Assembly: GCF_006716565.1 (NCBI RefSeq)
Contig: NZ_VFPG01000001.1
Coordinates: 5,084,001-5,148,000 of the forward strand
Origin: Nocardia bhagyanarayanae
Lineage (GTDB): Bacteria > Actinomycetota > Actinomycetes > Mycobacteriales > Mycobacteriaceae
Reading direction: 5' to 3'
Length of the DNA stretch: 64,000 nt
This document shows, one piece after another, positions 42,775 through 52,268 of the stretch. The notes below the pieces were generated by a model. The model saw only the letters and a list, made by a program, of their open reading frames with translations, ran no database searches and was not told the DNA's origin. The position numbers and the translations under genes were made by a program. The first letter of the stretch is position 1. Every line of letters begins with the position of its first letter.

Positions 42775-43719
42775 TCATGTCGCCGACACCACCCCGCCCG
42801 CGAGCAGGCCCATGATCACCAGGCCGAGCGCGATGCGGTAGCCGACGAACCAGTTCAGCGAGTGCTTCGACACGAACTTCAACAGCCACGCCACCGAGGC
42901 GTAACCGACGACGAACGACAAGAGGGTGGCGACCAGCAACTGCGGACCCGAGGCGTTGAGTCCCTCACCCGCGGGCTCGAACGCGTCGGGCAGGCTGAAG
43001 AGGCCGGACGCGGTCACCGCGGGAATGGCGAGCAGGAACGAGAACCGCACCGCGGCCTCGCGCTCCAGCCCGAGGAACAGGCCCGCCGAAGACGTGGCGC
43101 CGGAGCGAGATACACCGGGGATCAGCGCCAAGCACTGGGCGAAACCCATCACAAGTCCGTCGCGGGTGGTGAGCTGTTCGATCGGTCGCCGCTTGGCGCC
43201 GTAGTACTCGGCGGCGGCGATCACCAGCGCGAACGCGATCAGCATGAACGACACGAGCCAGAGGTTGCGCGCGCCGGTGCGGATCTCGTCCTTGAGCAGG
43301 TAGCCGATGACGCCGATCGGGATGGTGGCGATGATCACATACCAGCCGATGCGGTAGTCGAGTTCGCGCTGCCGGTCCTCGGCGAGACCCGGAGGAAGGT
43401 CATCGCCGGTGATGACGGGGAGTTTCGTGGTGACCCGGTCGGTGATCGGCACCGTCTCCCTCGACCTGGCGCTGACCTTCTCGGCCAGAGTGGTGAACCA
43501 TGCGACGACGATGCGCCAGATGTCCTTGGCGAAATACACCAGCACGGCGGCCTCGGTGCCCAGCTGGGTGACCGCGGTGAACGAGGCGCCCGCGTCCTCG
43601 CCGAAGAACACCGAGGACACGATGCGCAAGTGCGCCGAGGAGGAAACCGGCAGGAATTCCGTCAGGCCCTGCACCAGTCCGAGTACCAGCGCCTGAAACC
43701 AGGTCATCGACTCGCCCAC
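42775..43719 (-). CDS. uppP: undecaprenyl-diphosphatase
   Basis: 314-residue membrane phosphatase with about eight helices. Catalytic motifs: [17 protein letters not shown] and, later, [20 protein letters not shown]. It removes a phosphate from undecaprenyl (decaprenyl) diphosphate to recycle the lipid carrier for peptidoglycan and arabinogalactan; it confers bacitracin tolerance. GTG 43719 chosen because GAGGAGG lies 4 bases upstream; ATG 43707 is the alternative. Conserved position next to the histidine phosphatase, as in Rv2136c. Confidence 0.92.
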   Translation of the reverse strand: MGESMTWFQALVLGLVQGLTEFLPVSSSAHLRIVSSVFFGEDAGASFTAVTQLGTEAAVLVYFAKDIWRIVVAWFTTLAEKVSARSRETVPITDRVTTKLPVITGDDLPPGLAEDRQRELDYRIGWYVIIATIPIGVIGYLLKDEIRTGARNLWLVSFMLIAFALVIAAAEYYGAKRRPIEQLTTRDGLVMGFAQCLALIPGVSRSGATSSAGLFLGLEREAAVRFSFLLAIPAVTASGLFSLPDAFEPAGEGLNASGPQLLVATLLSFVVGYASVAWLLKFVSKHSLNWFVGYRIALGLVIMGLLAGGVVSAT

Positions 43720-43938
43720 GCAACCTCCTCTTTTGTTGCCCGAAACCGCCGTTCCGGCTGGGCAATTGGTCCAGCGACGACACCGTCTGCCGGAAAAGCG
43801 GCGCCGCAATACCGCAGCGACAGTACATGTCGCCCGGTGAAGCGGTGATTCCGGCCGCTGCCCTGCGCCGCGCGGCGGGCACCGTGAGCGGCCCGCAGCA
43901 TTTACGCTTGGCGCCGTGATGAAAGCGCGGATCCGGTG

Positions 43939-44904
43939 ATGGAACAGCGGACGGTCGGACGCAGCGGCCTACGGGTGTCCCGGATAGGACTGGCGACCCA
44001 CACGTGGGGCATGCAGACGGACGCCGACGACGCGGCGGGGCAGCTGGTGGCCTTCGCCGAGGCGGGCGGCACCCTGGTCGACACCTCCCCCGCGTACGCG
44101 GGCGGCGCGGCGCAGCGGATCCTGGCCGATCTGCTCGGCGACCTGGTTTCGCGCGACGAACTGGTGCTGAGCGGCTGCGCGGGCGTGCTGCCGCGCACCG
44201 AACCGGTCCAGACCACCGTGCCGGGTCCGGCGCCGCGCACCGAGATCGACGCGTCACGGCGCGGTCTGCTGCGCCAGCTCGACCGCACGTTGCTCGAACT
44301 GGGCACCGATTACCTCGACATCTGGCATGTCGCGGCCTGGGATCCGGGCACCCCGCTCGACGAGATCGCGGCCACCCTCGAACACGCGGTGCGCTCCGGC
44401 AAGGTCCGCTACGCGGGCGTGCGCGGGTTCAATCCGTGGCAACTGGCCAGTCTGGCCGCCATCGCGCCGATCTCCGTCGCGCACACGCCCTATTCGCTGC
44501 TGGCGCGCCATGCCGAAAGCGAATTCGTCCCCGCCGCACAGCATCACGGCGTCGGTGTGATCGCGTCCGCGCCGCTGGCGGGCGGCATCCTGACGGGCAA
44601 GTACCGCGACGGTGTTCCCGCTGACTCGCGCGGCGCGGACGAGGCGACCGCCGCCGAGATCCGCCACCGCCTCGACGAACGCGCGACGCGGGTGGTGGAC
44701 GCGCTGGTCACCGCCGCCGACGGGCTCGGCACCTCGCCGCTGGCGGTCGCGCTGGCCTGGATCAGGGACCGGCCCGGCATCGCGAGCATGATCGTCGGTG
44801 CCCGCGACATCGGACAGCTCACCGGCGTGATGGCCGCCGAGACGCTCGAATTGCCGCGCGCGATCGCGGCCGCACTGGACGACGTCAGCGCGCGCACGGA
44901 ATGA
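43939..44904 (+). CDS. aldo/keto reductase family protein
   Basis: 321 residues. [20 protein letters not shown] at the amino end and [20 protein letters not shown] for the Asp/Tyr region, [20 protein letters not shown] for the His region, and [12 protein letters not shown]. The Lys region reads [16 protein letters not shown]: the catalytic Lys of LATK is not evident (S/G there), so activity may be altered. ATG 43939 or GTG 43936. It stands alone, divergent from uppP across 219 bases in which I see no other gene. Confidence 0.83.
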   Translation: MEQRTVGRSGLRVSRIGLATHTWGMQTDADDAAGQLVAFAEAGGTLVDTSPAYAGGAAQRILADLLGDLVSRDELVLSGCAGVLPRTEPVQTTVPGPAPRTEIDASRRGLLRQLDRTLLELGTDYLDIWHVAAWDPGTPLDEIAATLEHAVRSGKVRYAGVRGFNPWQLASLAAIAPISVAHTPYSLLARHAESEFVPAAQHHGVGVIASAPLAGGILTGKYRDGVPADSRGADEATAAEIRHRLDERATRVVDALVTAADGLGTSPLAVALAWIRDRPGIASMIVGARDIGQLTGVMAAETLELPRAIAAALDDVSARTE

Positions 44905-44921
44905 GGCGGCCCGACAGTGCC

Positions 44922-44936
44922 TATTAGGCTTGCCTT
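44922..44936 (+). promoter_or_regulatory. promoter and IdeR/DtxR-like dyad of the heme-uptake operon
   Basis: TATTAG (44922-44927) is a good -10 whose expected transcription start falls on or within a few bases of the hmuT ATG at 44938, so the mRNA is probably leaderless; no ribosome site is present. The overlapping AGGC-TT-GCCT resembles half of an iron-box (TTAGG-like). Confidence 0.5.
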
Positions 44937-44937
44937 C

Positions 44938-45978
44938 ATGAGGCTCGTCGACCGTGCTCGTCCCGGGGTGGTTCGCTCCCTCCTCGCCGCCCTCGCCCTG
45001 ATACTGATCGCCGGTACCGCGGCATGTGGCAGTGACAGCGAAGCGACCGGTTCCGGACAGCGCGGGCCGAGCACGGCCACGGTGGGCAACCTGGATCCGG
45101 TCCCGATCGGTCCCGCCCCGACGCCGGTGCTGCCGGTGACGGTGCGCTCCTTCGACGGCACGGAGGTGACGGTCACCTCGGCCGAGCGCATCATCGCCGC
45201 CGACCGCTACGGCACCCTCGCCCAGACCGTCTGGGCGCTCGGCCTCGGGCCCAACCTCATCGGACGCAGCACGTCGGCGGCGTTCCCCGCGGTGCAGAAC
45301 CTGCCGAACGTGACCGGCGGCAGCGGCTCGCTGAACGTGGAATCCATTCTGGCGCTGCGTCCCACGGTGTTCCTCACCGACACCACCAGCGCCGCGCCCG
45401 CGGTGCGCGAGCAACTGCGCGCGGCCGGGGTGACGGTCGTCTACTTCGATCCGCAGCGGACCATGGACGGGGTGGCGCCGCAGATCGAGGCCGTCGCCGC
45501 CGCGCTCGGCGTCCCCCAGCGCGGGCAGGAGCTGGCCAAGCGCACCCGCGACGAGATCGCGGCTGCGTCGGCCGCGGTTCCCGCTCAGGACAAGCCGTTG
45601 CGCATCGCGTTCCTGTACCTGCGCAGCACCGCCATCACCATGATGGCCGGGCCTGGTTCCGGCGCCGACTCGCTGATCACCGCGATCGGCGGCGAGGACG
45701 CGGGCACCGTCGCCGGACTCACCGAACCGTTCACCGCCATCACCAGCGAAGCGATGATCGGCGCCGCGCCCGACGTCCTGCTCGTCATGACCGACGGACT
45801 CAGCTCCGTCGGCGGCGTGGACGGCCTGCTGAAGGTCCCCGGTATCGCGCAGACACCGGCCGGGAAGAACAAGCGCGTGGTCGACATGTCCGACGCGGTG
45901 CTGCTCAGCTTCGGCCCGAACACCGGGCGCGTGGTCGCCGCGCTCAACGAGGCCGTCTACGGCGCCAAGCCCGCATGA
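44938..45978 (+). CDS. hmuT: heme ABC transporter substrate-binding lipoprotein
   Basis: 346 residues. Lipoprotein signal with Cys30 in LILIAGTAACGSDSE. The mature protein is a class III binding protein: two lobes joined by a long helix, with RSFDGTEVTVTSAERIIAAD and WALGLGPNLIGRSTS. It captures heme outside the membrane. It overlaps the permease by ATGA. IdeR-type control is likely from the upstream dyad. Assignment as heme rather than siderophore transport rests on HmuT-like sequence patterns and operon order. Confidence 0.85.
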   Translation: MRLVDRARPGVVRSLLAALALILIAGTAACGSDSEATGSGQRGPSTATVGNLDPVPIGPAPTPVLPVTVRSFDGTEVTVTSAERIIAADRYGTLAQTVWALGLGPNLIGRSTSAAFPAVQNLPNVTGGSGSLNVESILALRPTVFLTDTTSAAPAVREQLRAAGVTVVYFDPQRTMDGVAPQIEAVAAALGVPQRGQELAKRTRDEIAAASAAVPAQDKPLRIAFLYLRSTAITMMAGPGSGADSLITAIGGEDAGTVAGLTEPFTAITSEAMIGAAPDVLLVMTDGLSSVGGVDGLLKVPGIAQTPAGKNKRVVDMSDAVLLSFGPNTGRVVAALNEAVYGAKPA

Positions 45979-47177
45979 GCGACCCGGCTCGCACGTCTTC
46001 CGGAACTTCGGCCAACGGCGTCGGACCCGCGCCCGCGAACGGTGCGCGCGGTGGACAGCGGCCGGAGGTTGTCACCGCCGCACCGGCGGGGCCACCCGGG
46101 AACGCCGCCCCTCACGGCGCACCGATTCCCACGAGCACGCGTTCGGTTTCCCGCATCACCATCGCCTTCGCCGTCGCCATCGCCGCGCTGGTGGTGCTGG
46201 CGCTCGCCTCGGCCGCCATCGGACAGGTGCCGACATCGCCCGCCGAAGTCGCGGGCAGTGTCCTGCACCGGATCGGTCTGGACTTGGGACCGTTGCCCGC
46301 CCATCCGTCCGGTGACGTCACGCTGTGGGAAGTGCGCTTCCCGCGCGTCGTGCTGGCCATGCTGGTGGGCGCCGCGCTGGCGACAGCGGGTGCGTTGTTG
46401 CAGGGTGTGTTCGCCAATCCGCTGGCCGAGCCGGGCGTCATCGGCGTCTCGGCGGGCGCCGCGGTCGGCGCGGGCACCGTGATCGTGGTCGGTGGGGCGT
46501 TCGTCGCCGCCTGGTCGGTGGCCGCCGCGGCGTTCGTCGCCGGGCTGTTCACCACGCTGCTGGTGTATCTGCTCGCGCGATCCAACGGCCGCACCGAAGT
46601 GGTGACCCTGGTGCTCACCGGCGTCGCCATCAACGCCTTCGCCGGTGGTCTGATCGCGTTCCTGCTGTTCGTCGCCTCACCCGCGGCCCGCGATCAGATC
46701 GTGTTCTGGCAGTTGGGCAGTCTCAACGGCGCGAACTGGGATTCGGTGGCGGTCGTCGCGCCGCTCGCCGCGCTCGGTGTGTTCGCGGCGATCGTGGTGG
46801 CGCCGCGCTTGGATCTGCTCGCGCTCGGTGAGTCCGCGGCCCGCCACCTCGGCGTCGACGTGGAACGGCTGCGGCGCAACGTGATCGTCATCGTGGCGGT
46901 GCTCGCCACCGCGGGCGTCGCGTTCACCGGAATCATCCTGTTCGTCGGCCTGATCGTGCCGCACCTGGTGCGGATGATCGTCGGCCCCGGTCATCGCGTG
47001 CTGATTCCGCTCAGCGCCATCGTCGGCGCGGTGGTGCTGCTCGCCGCCGACGTCGCCGCGCGATCCCTGGTCGACAACGCCGACCTGCCCCTCGGCATGC
47101 TCACCTCCCTCATCGGCGGACCGTTCTTCTTCTGGCTGCTCCGACGCACCCGTGCCCGCGCCGGAGGGTGGGGATGA
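45975..47177 (+). CDS. hmuU: heme ABC transporter permease (FecCD family)
   Basis: 400 residues. An unusually long Pro/Ala/Gly-rich cytoplasmic amino end (first 57 residues) precedes about ten helices. Family motifs: WEVRFPRVVLAMLVGAALAT, LQGVFANPLAEPGVIGVSAG, and GLIVPHLVRMIVGPGHR. It forms the heme channel. Start overlaps hmuT; stop overlaps the bridging small ORF at 47174. Confidence 0.9.
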   Translation: MSDPARTSSGTSANGVGPAPANGARGGQRPEVVTAAPAGPPGNAAPHGAPIPTSTRSVSRITIAFAVAIAALVVLALASAAIGQVPTSPAEVAGSVLHRIGLDLGPLPAHPSGDVTLWEVRFPRVVLAMLVGAALATAGALLQGVFANPLAEPGVIGVSAGAAVGAGTVIVVGGAFVAAWSVAAAAFVAGLFTTLLVYLLARSNGRTEVVTLVLTGVAINAFAGGLIAFLLFVASPAARDQIVFWQLGSLNGANWDSVAVVAPLAALGVFAAIVVAPRLDLLALGESAARHLGVDVERLRRNVIVIVAVLATAGVAFTGIILFVGLIVPHLVRMIVGPGHRVLIPLSAIVGAVVLLAADVAARSLVDNADLPLGMLTSLIGGPFFFWLLRRTRARAGGWG

Positions 47178-47242
47178 GCGCGATGCTTGCGTGGACGCAC
47201 GAGAAGCCGACACAGACCGAGCCGCAGGTGGTGATCTCGTGA
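47174..47242 (+). CDS. 22-codon ORF bridging hmuU and hmuV
   Basis: ATG at 47174 overlaps the hmuU stop (ATGA), preceded by GGAGGGTGGGG, and its TGA at 47240-47242 overlaps the GTG of hmuV (GTGA). The peptide is MSAMLAWTHEKPTQTEPQVV plus IS. Both overlaps and the strong ribosome site suggest it is translated, perhaps mainly to couple hmuV translation to hmuU. Confidence 0.5.
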   Translation: MSAMLAWTHEKPTQTEPQVVIS

Positions 47243-48102
47243 GTGGAATGCGGCAAGGCCTGGGCGCGATGCTCGGACGGACCTACGAGGAGCCGGCCCG
47301 ACCCGAGCGCGGAGCGGTGACCTTGCGGGCGCGCGGGTTGAGCGTGGACCGGCGAGGCGGCGCGAGCGGCCACGCGCGCCGAGTACTCGAAGCCGTCGAC
47401 TTCGAGGTCGCCGCGGGCGAAGTCGTCGCGCTGGTGGGACCGAACGGGGCCGGTAAGTCCACGCTTCTTGCCGCATTGGCCGGTGAGCTCGCGCCGAGCG
47501 AGGGCAGCGTCGAACTGGACGGTCACGCTCTCGACCACTGGACCCCGCTGGACATGGCGCGCAGACGGGCGGTCTTGCCGCAGAGCCACACCGTCGGATT
47601 CCCGTTCACCGCGCGCGAGGTCGTCGCCATGGGCCGCGCGCCGTGGGTGCGCACCGCGCGCGGCGAGCGCGACGAGGAATTCATCGCCGCCGCGATGACC
47701 TCGGCCGATGTCGGCCATCTGGCCGCGCGGTCGTTCCCGACGCTGTCCGGAGGCGAACGCGCGCGCGTCGCGCTGGCCCGCGTGCTGGCGCAGGACACCG
47801 CCACCTTGTTGCTCGACGAACCCACCGCCGCATTGGATCTCGGCCATCAGGAAGCGGTTCTGCGTTTGGCGGCCGAGCGGGCGGCGGCGGGCGCGGCGGT
47901 CGTCGTGGTCTTGCACGATCTGGGCATCGCCGCCGCCTACGCCGATCGCGTCGCCGTGCTGGAATCCGGCCGCATCGCCGCCGACGGCCCGCCCCGCGAG
48001 GTCCTCACCACCGAACTGCTGAGCCGCGTCTACCAGCATCCGGTGGAAGTCCTCGACCACCCGGTCACGGGAGCCCAACTGGTCCTCCCCGTCCGCCGCT
48101 GA
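47239..48102 (+). CDS. hmuV: heme ABC transporter ATP-binding protein
   Basis: 287 residues. Walker A GPNGAGKST, Q-loop LPQSHTVGFPFTAREVV, signature LSGGERARVALARVLA, Walker B TLLLDEPTAALD and H-loop VVVLHDLG. It powers HmuU. GTG 47239 overlaps the bridging ORF stop; ATG 47248 is an alternative. The extended amino end (first 30 residues) is longer than usual. Third enzyme of the operon; no heme oxygenase gene follows. Confidence 0.9.
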   Translation: MSGMRQGLGAMLGRTYEEPARPERGAVTLRARGLSVDRRGGASGHARRVLEAVDFEVAAGEVVALVGPNGAGKSTLLAALAGELAPSEGSVELDGHALDHWTPLDMARRRAVLPQSHTVGFPFTAREVVAMGRAPWVRTARGERDEEFIAAAMTSADVGHLAARSFPTLSGGERARVALARVLAQDTATLLLDEPTAALDLGHQEAVLRLAAERAAAGAAVVVVLHDLGIAAAYADRVAVLESGRIAADGPPREVLTTELLSRVYQHPVEVLDHPVTGAQLVLPVRR

Positions 48103-48184
48103 CCATCCGCCGCGACAACTTCTGCTCCGTGCGGCCCGAACGCCGGTGTGCGGTGCCCGATCACCGAAGCGTTCCCGACTGTGC

Positions 48185-49063
48185 TCAGGCGAAGTAGTGG
48201 CCTTGATCGAGGTCTAGAAGGAGTCCCGGCCGGGTCGGCTTCCATCCGAGGAGTTCGTGGGTCAGCGCGCCGGAGGCGGGCTGGTCGATGGCCAGGAGGT
48301 GGCCCAGGAAGCCGAAATTCTCGGCCGGTGCAGGCCCGGTCGGAAGGGTCAGATGCCGACCGATCGCGGCGGCGATGTCGCGAGTCGGAACTCCCTCGTC
48401 GCCGACAGCGTGCAGGACCGATCCCGCCGGAGCCTGCTCGAGCGCGAGGCGGAACAGGTGGGCGGCGTCTTGGACGTGTACAGCGGGCCAGCGGCTGGTT
48501 CCGTCGCCGACGTAGCCGGAGACGCCCTTGTCGCGGGCGATGCCGATGAGTTGGGCGATGAAGCCGTGATCGCCGTCGCCGTGGACCGAGCGGGGTAGCC
48601 GCACCACCGACGGGCGGACGCCGCGCGCAGCCATCGCGAGGGCCATCCGGGCATTGGCGTCCCGGCCTGCCGTTGGGGCGTCGGGGGCAGACTGGTCGTG
48701 CTCGGTCGCGACCTGGCCGGGGACGGCCGGCGTCCCGGCGGTGATCACCAGCGGTTTGCCGGAACCCTCCAGCGCCGCGCCCATCGCCTCGATGGCCCGC
48801 GCGTCGGCCTGGATCGATTCGGCGAATCTGCTGAAGTCATGGATGAACGCCAGGTGGATCACCCCGTCGGATCCGGCGACGCCTGCGTGCAAGACCTCGA
48901 AATCGTCCAGATCGCCGCGAATCACCTCGGCCCCCGCTCCGGTGAGGGCGGCGGCCGAGGCGTCCGATCGGGCCAGGCCGAGGACTTGATGGCCCGCACC
49001 GATGAGTTCGGGGACGACGGCCGAACCGACCCAACCGGACGCGCCCGTGACGAATACCCGCAT
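48185..49063 (-). CDS. NAD-dependent epimerase/SDR (extended type)
   Basis: 292 residues. Nucleotide motif VTGASGWVGSAVV, then GDLDDFEVLHAGVAGSDGVI and the atypical active-site region SVVRLPRSVHGDGDHGF. The usual YxxxK is not evident; the position expected to hold it reads NARMALAMAA. It resembles a subgroup of NmrA/atypical SDRs found beside TetR regulators in actinobacteria. ATG 49063. Divergent from the TetR gene at 49172, with repeated half-sites between. Confidence 0.83.
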   Translation of the reverse strand: MRVFVTGASGWVGSAVVPELIGAGHQVLGLARSDASAAALTGAGAEVIRGDLDDFEVLHAGVAGSDGVIHLAFIHDFSRFAESIQADARAIEAMGAALEGSGKPLVITAGTPAVPGQVATEHDQSAPDAPTAGRDANARMALAMAARGVRPSVVRLPRSVHGDGDHGFIAQLIGIARDKGVSGYVGDGTSRWPAVHVQDAAHLFRLALEQAPAGSVLHAVGDEGVPTRDIAAAIGRHLTLPTGPAPAENFGFLGHLLAIDQPASGALTHELLGWKPTRPGLLLDLDQGHYFA

Positions 49064-49081
49064 AAGAAGCTCCTAGCTAGT

Positions 49082-49131
49082 GATGACACCTGATGACATC
49101 AGAGTACGCCACGATGACATCGGGTGTCATC
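49082..49131. promoter_or_regulatory. array of GATGACA half-sites (TetR operators)
   Basis: GATGACACC (from 49083), GATGACATC (from 49092), GATGACATC (from 49113) and an inverted TGTCATC (49125-49131). The last pair forms GATGACA-TCGGG-TGTCATC with perfect 7-bp arms. The array fills the divergent promoter region of the epimerase and TetR genes. Confidence 0.6.
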
Positions 49132-49171
49132 AGGAAAGATGGGGAGACAAGGAACTACGAGGAGGTCGATA

Positions 49172-49741
49172 GTGGGTCGTTGGGAGCCGGACGCGCGTGG
49201 TCGCCTGGAACGGGCGGCGCTGGCGCTCTATGCCGAGCGCGGGTTCGACCAGACCACGGTGGAGGACATCGCCGTCCGGGCAGGGCTCACCAAACGGACC
49301 TTCTTCCGCCACTACGCGGACAAACGCGATGTCCTGTTCGCGGGCGCGAGCGTGTTGCAAGAGTTGGTGGTGCGTGCCGTCGACAGTGCGCCGCCGACGT
49401 CGAGCGCCATCGGCGCGGTCATCGTGGGCCTCGAGGCCGCCGCGGATCTTTTGCGGGAACGCCGCGAGGAGGCCGGCGCACGCCAGGCCGTCATCGACGC
49501 GAACCCAGAGTTGCAGGAGCGCGAGCTGGTCAAACTGTCCACGCTCGCGCAGGGTATCGCCGAGGCGTTGCAGGGGCGCGGCATCGCGGCCCGGACGGCG
49601 ACCCTGACCTCCGAAGCGGGAATCGCGGTATTCAGAGTCGCTTTCAACCGCTGGATCGCCGAGGCCGGACGGCGAGACCTGGTGCCGCTCATCAACGAGA
49701 CGCTCGACGAACTGAGGGCCGCCATCTCGGACGACCTTTGA
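49172..49741 (+). CDS. TetR-family regulator
   Basis: 189 residues. Helix-turn-helix TVEDIAVRAGLTKRTFFRHY with ADKRDVLF after it; the carboxy half has AEALQGRGIAARTATLTSEA. GTG 49172 is preceded by GAGGAGG; the longer frame upstream runs through the operator array and was rejected. Represses itself and the divergent epimerase gene, by arrangement. Confidence 0.88.
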   Translation: MGRWEPDARGRLERAALALYAERGFDQTTVEDIAVRAGLTKRTFFRHYADKRDVLFAGASVLQELVVRAVDSAPPTSSAIGAVIVGLEAAADLLRERREEAGARQAVIDANPELQERELVKLSTLAQGIAEALQGRGIAARTATLTSEAGIAVFRVAFNRWIAEAGRRDLVPLINETLDELRAAISDDL

Positions 49742-49786
49742 AAGTCCACGAGCCCTTTGCCGGCTCAGCCGAACCGGTCCGCGGGA

Positions 49787-50155
49787 TCACTCCCCGACCG
49801 GAACCCGCAATCCACCCTCGGCGACGATCCGGACCGTCGCGTTCACACCCCACAGCACGAAGAACCCGATCCCGAGCACCGGCGTCACCGCGACGGCCCA
49901 GGCCACCGCTCCCCCGCCGAACCAGATCACCTCGAGTCCCACCCGCCACCACCCGGTGAGCGGGAACCGGGCGTTGGCCGCCGCGCCGAACAACGCCCAC
50001 ATGAGCACGAACAGGGCGGGTGCGATCACACCGGCGGCGAGCCTGGTCAACAGACCGCCGGACAGCGTGAAACCCCAGAACGCCGCGCCCGCGAGGACTC
50101 CCAGTTCCAACAGGAACATCAGAAACAGATTCGCTCCGATCAGCGCCCGCCGCAT
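49787..50155 (-). CDS. YrdB/DUF2568 membrane protein
   Basis: 122 residues with four hydrophobic helices: NLFLMFLLELGVLAGAAFWG, LAAGVIAPALFVLMWALFGA, VIWFGGGAVAWAVAV and GIGFFVLWGVNA. The order matches YrdB-family (DUF2568) proteins, with no known function. ATG 50155 lies 4 bases after the MMPL stop, so it is the last gene of that operon. Confidence 0.82.
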   Translation of the reverse strand: MRRALIGANLFLMFLLELGVLAGAAFWGFTLSGGLLTRLAAGVIAPALFVLMWALFGAAANARFPLTGWWRVGLEVIWFGGGAVAWAVAVTPVLGIGFFVLWGVNATVRIVAEGGLRVPVGE

Positions 50156-50159
50156 ACCT

Positions 50160-52253
50160 TCATCTCCAGATCAGTTTCAGCACCGCGGGCGTGAGCAGCA
50201 TCCGGATGACCGTCGCGTCGATGATCAACGCCGCGATCATGCCGTAGGCGATGTATTTCATCAGCACCAGATCGGAGAAGCCGAACGCGCCGGTCACCAC
50301 GATGAGAATGGCGGCGGCCGAGGTGATCACGCCGCCGGTGTGGGCGATGCCGTACCGGATGGCTTCCGGTGGGTCGGCTCCGGCCTCGCGTGCTTCGGCG
50401 ACCCTGGAGAGCAGGAAGACCTCGTAGTCGGTGGACAAACCGAACACCACCGTCACGATCAACGCCAGCACCGCGAACATCAACGGTCCCGGCGTGAAGC
50501 GGAAGACCTCCGACCCGTGTCCCTCCACGAAGATCCAGGTGAGGATGCCCAGCGTGGAGACAAGGCTCAATGCGCTCATCGCGACGGCCTTGAGCGCGAG
50601 CACGATCGAACGAAACGCCACGTAGATGACCAGTAGCGCGGTGCAGATCAGGATCGCCAGCAGCGCGGGCAAACCCTCGAGTAATCCGTTGATGCTGTCG
50701 CGTTCCAACGCGGGCACCCCGGCCACCATCACCTCCACCCCCGGCGGTTCGGGGATGGCGCGCAGCGCCGCGATCACGGCGTCGGCGTCGCGTTTGTCGG
50801 TGAGCCCGGCGTTGAGGACGTTGACGCCGTCCTTGGTCGGCGCCGCCGGTTCGAAGCGCCCGGTCAGTCCGGGCACCTGGTTGGCTTCGTGGCGGATATC
50901 GCCGAGTTGTTGCGAATTCGCCCCGACCACCACGAGTTTCAACGGTTCGGTGCGGAAGCTGGGAAACAGCTCGTCGAAGTCTTCCTGTGCGACGCGGGCC
51001 GGATTGTCCTCGGCCAGATAGCGTTCGCTGATCCCGCCGAACTCGATATTGCGCAGCGGGATGCTCAGCGCAAGCAGCGCCAGCACGATCGGCACCGCCA
51101 CCGCCCACGGCCGTCGCATGGCGAACAGCGCGAGCCGGGAGAAGAATCCGGCGTCGATCTGGGCTTCGGTCTTGGTGCGGGAGAACCGTTTCCAGCCGAG
51201 GAAGTCGATGTGCCTGCCGACGATGCTCAGCGCGGCGGGCAGCGCCGTCACCGAGAGCAGCGCCGCGAGCAGCACCGAGCTGATGCCGCCGTAGGGCACC
51301 GAGCGCAGCACGCCGTTGGGGAAGATGAACAGCGCGGCGAGGCTGATCACGATGATCGCGGCCGAGAACAGCACCGTGCGTCCCGCCGTGGCCACGGTGC
51401 GTGCGGTGGCCTCCTCGACGCTGCGCCCGGCGGCCAGTTCCTCGCGGAAGCGGGTGACGGTGAACAGGCCGTAGTCGATGGCGAGGCCGAGGCTGACCAG
51501 CGTCATCACCGCGTTGGCGAAGACGTTGACCTCGATGTGGTCGGTGAGCACGCGCAACATGCCCTGCGTGCCCATGATCGTCATCCCGCCGATGATCACC
51601 GGCAGCAGCGCACCGATCACCCCGCCGAACACGAAATACAGCATGATCGCCACGATCGGCAGCGCTATCAGCTCCGCGCGGTGGATGTCGTTCTGCATCC
51701 CGGTGTTGATGCCCTCGACGATCGGCTGCAACCCCGCCAGCTGCACCGTGGTTCCGCCCGGTCCGCCGCCCGCGCTGCCCGCGCCGAGCGAGTCCTTGAT
51801 CGCGAGATAGTTCTCGACGGTGTCGGTGCCCTCGCCGCGCAGCCCGACGCTGGCGAAGGCGTGTTTCTTCGTCGGGTCGCTGGCGCTGGCCGTGAACGGG
51901 CTGTCCCAATAGCTGTCGATCTTCAGTATCCGGTCCGGATAGCGTTCGAGCAGGCCGCGCAGCTGGGCGGTGACCGCGGCGCGGACCTCCGGTGAGTCGA
52001 CGGTGCTGCCCTCGGGCACGGTGTAGACCAGGATCAGGTCGCTGTCGGTGTCACGGCCGAAGGTGGCGTCGGCGAGTTCGGACGCGGCCACCGATTCGCT
52101 GCTCTCGTCGAACCAGCCCTCCTGGCTGAGCCGGTCGATCAGATCGCGGCCGTACCAGCCCGACAGCAGCACGGCCAGCACGAACCCCGCGAGCACGAGA
52201 TAGCGGTTGCGGTGGACGAACCGGCCCCACCCCAGGAAACCCGAATGCAGCAT
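50160..52253 (-). CDS. MMPL-family transporter
   Basis: 697 residues, an RND-type proton-driven exporter: an amino-terminal helix, a large extracytoplasmic loop, a five-to-six helix block, then the repeat. The Asp/Tyr pairs that carry protons are present in VSLGLAIDYGLF and VVFGLSTDYEVFLLSRVAEA. The protein ends soon after the last helix (MLLTPAVLKLIWR), without the cytoplasmic tail of many MmpL proteins. Mycolata use such proteins to export lipids or siderophores. Preceded by an Mtb12-like lipoprotein gene and followed by the YrdB gene, all tightly spaced. Confidence 0.9.
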   Translation of the reverse strand: MLHSGFLGWGRFVHRNRYLVLAGFVLAVLLSGWYGRDLIDRLSQEGWFDESSESVAASELADATFGRDTDSDLILVYTVPEGSTVDSPEVRAAVTAQLRGLLERYPDRILKIDSYWDSPFTASASDPTKKHAFASVGLRGEGTDTVENYLAIKDSLGAGSAGGGPGGTTVQLAGLQPIVEGINTGMQNDIHRAELIALPIVAIMLYFVFGGVIGALLPVIIGGMTIMGTQGMLRVLTDHIEVNVFANAVMTLVSLGLAIDYGLFTVTRFREELAAGRSVEEATARTVATAGRTVLFSAAIIVISLAALFIFPNGVLRSVPYGGISSVLLAALLSVTALPAALSIVGRHIDFLGWKRFSRTKTEAQIDAGFFSRLALFAMRRPWAVAVPIVLALLALSIPLRNIEFGGISERYLAEDNPARVAQEDFDELFPSFRTEPLKLVVVGANSQQLGDIRHEANQVPGLTGRFEPAAPTKDGVNVLNAGLTDKRDADAVIAALRAIPEPPGVEVMVAGVPALERDSINGLLEGLPALLAILICTALLVIYVAFRSIVLALKAVAMSALSLVSTLGILTWIFVEGHGSEVFRFTPGPLMFAVLALIVTVVFGLSTDYEVFLLSRVAEAREAGADPPEAIRYGIAHTGGVITSAAAILIVVTGAFGFSDLVLMKYIAYGMIAALIIDATVIRMLLTPAVLKLIWR

Positions 52254-52268
52254 CGATGCGCCGAGCCG

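Noticed and set aside
42650..42889. Minus-strand small ORF with repeated RGFxDGLRPAxPIR peptide
   Set aside because: It overlaps the uppP end and only translates the 45-base DNA repeats; better explained as a nucleic-acid repeat.
50160..50200. Truncated MMPL gene (pseudogene)
   Set aside because: The end after the last helix is shorter than in many homologues, but all helices and proton-relay residues are present and the next gene is tightly coupled.
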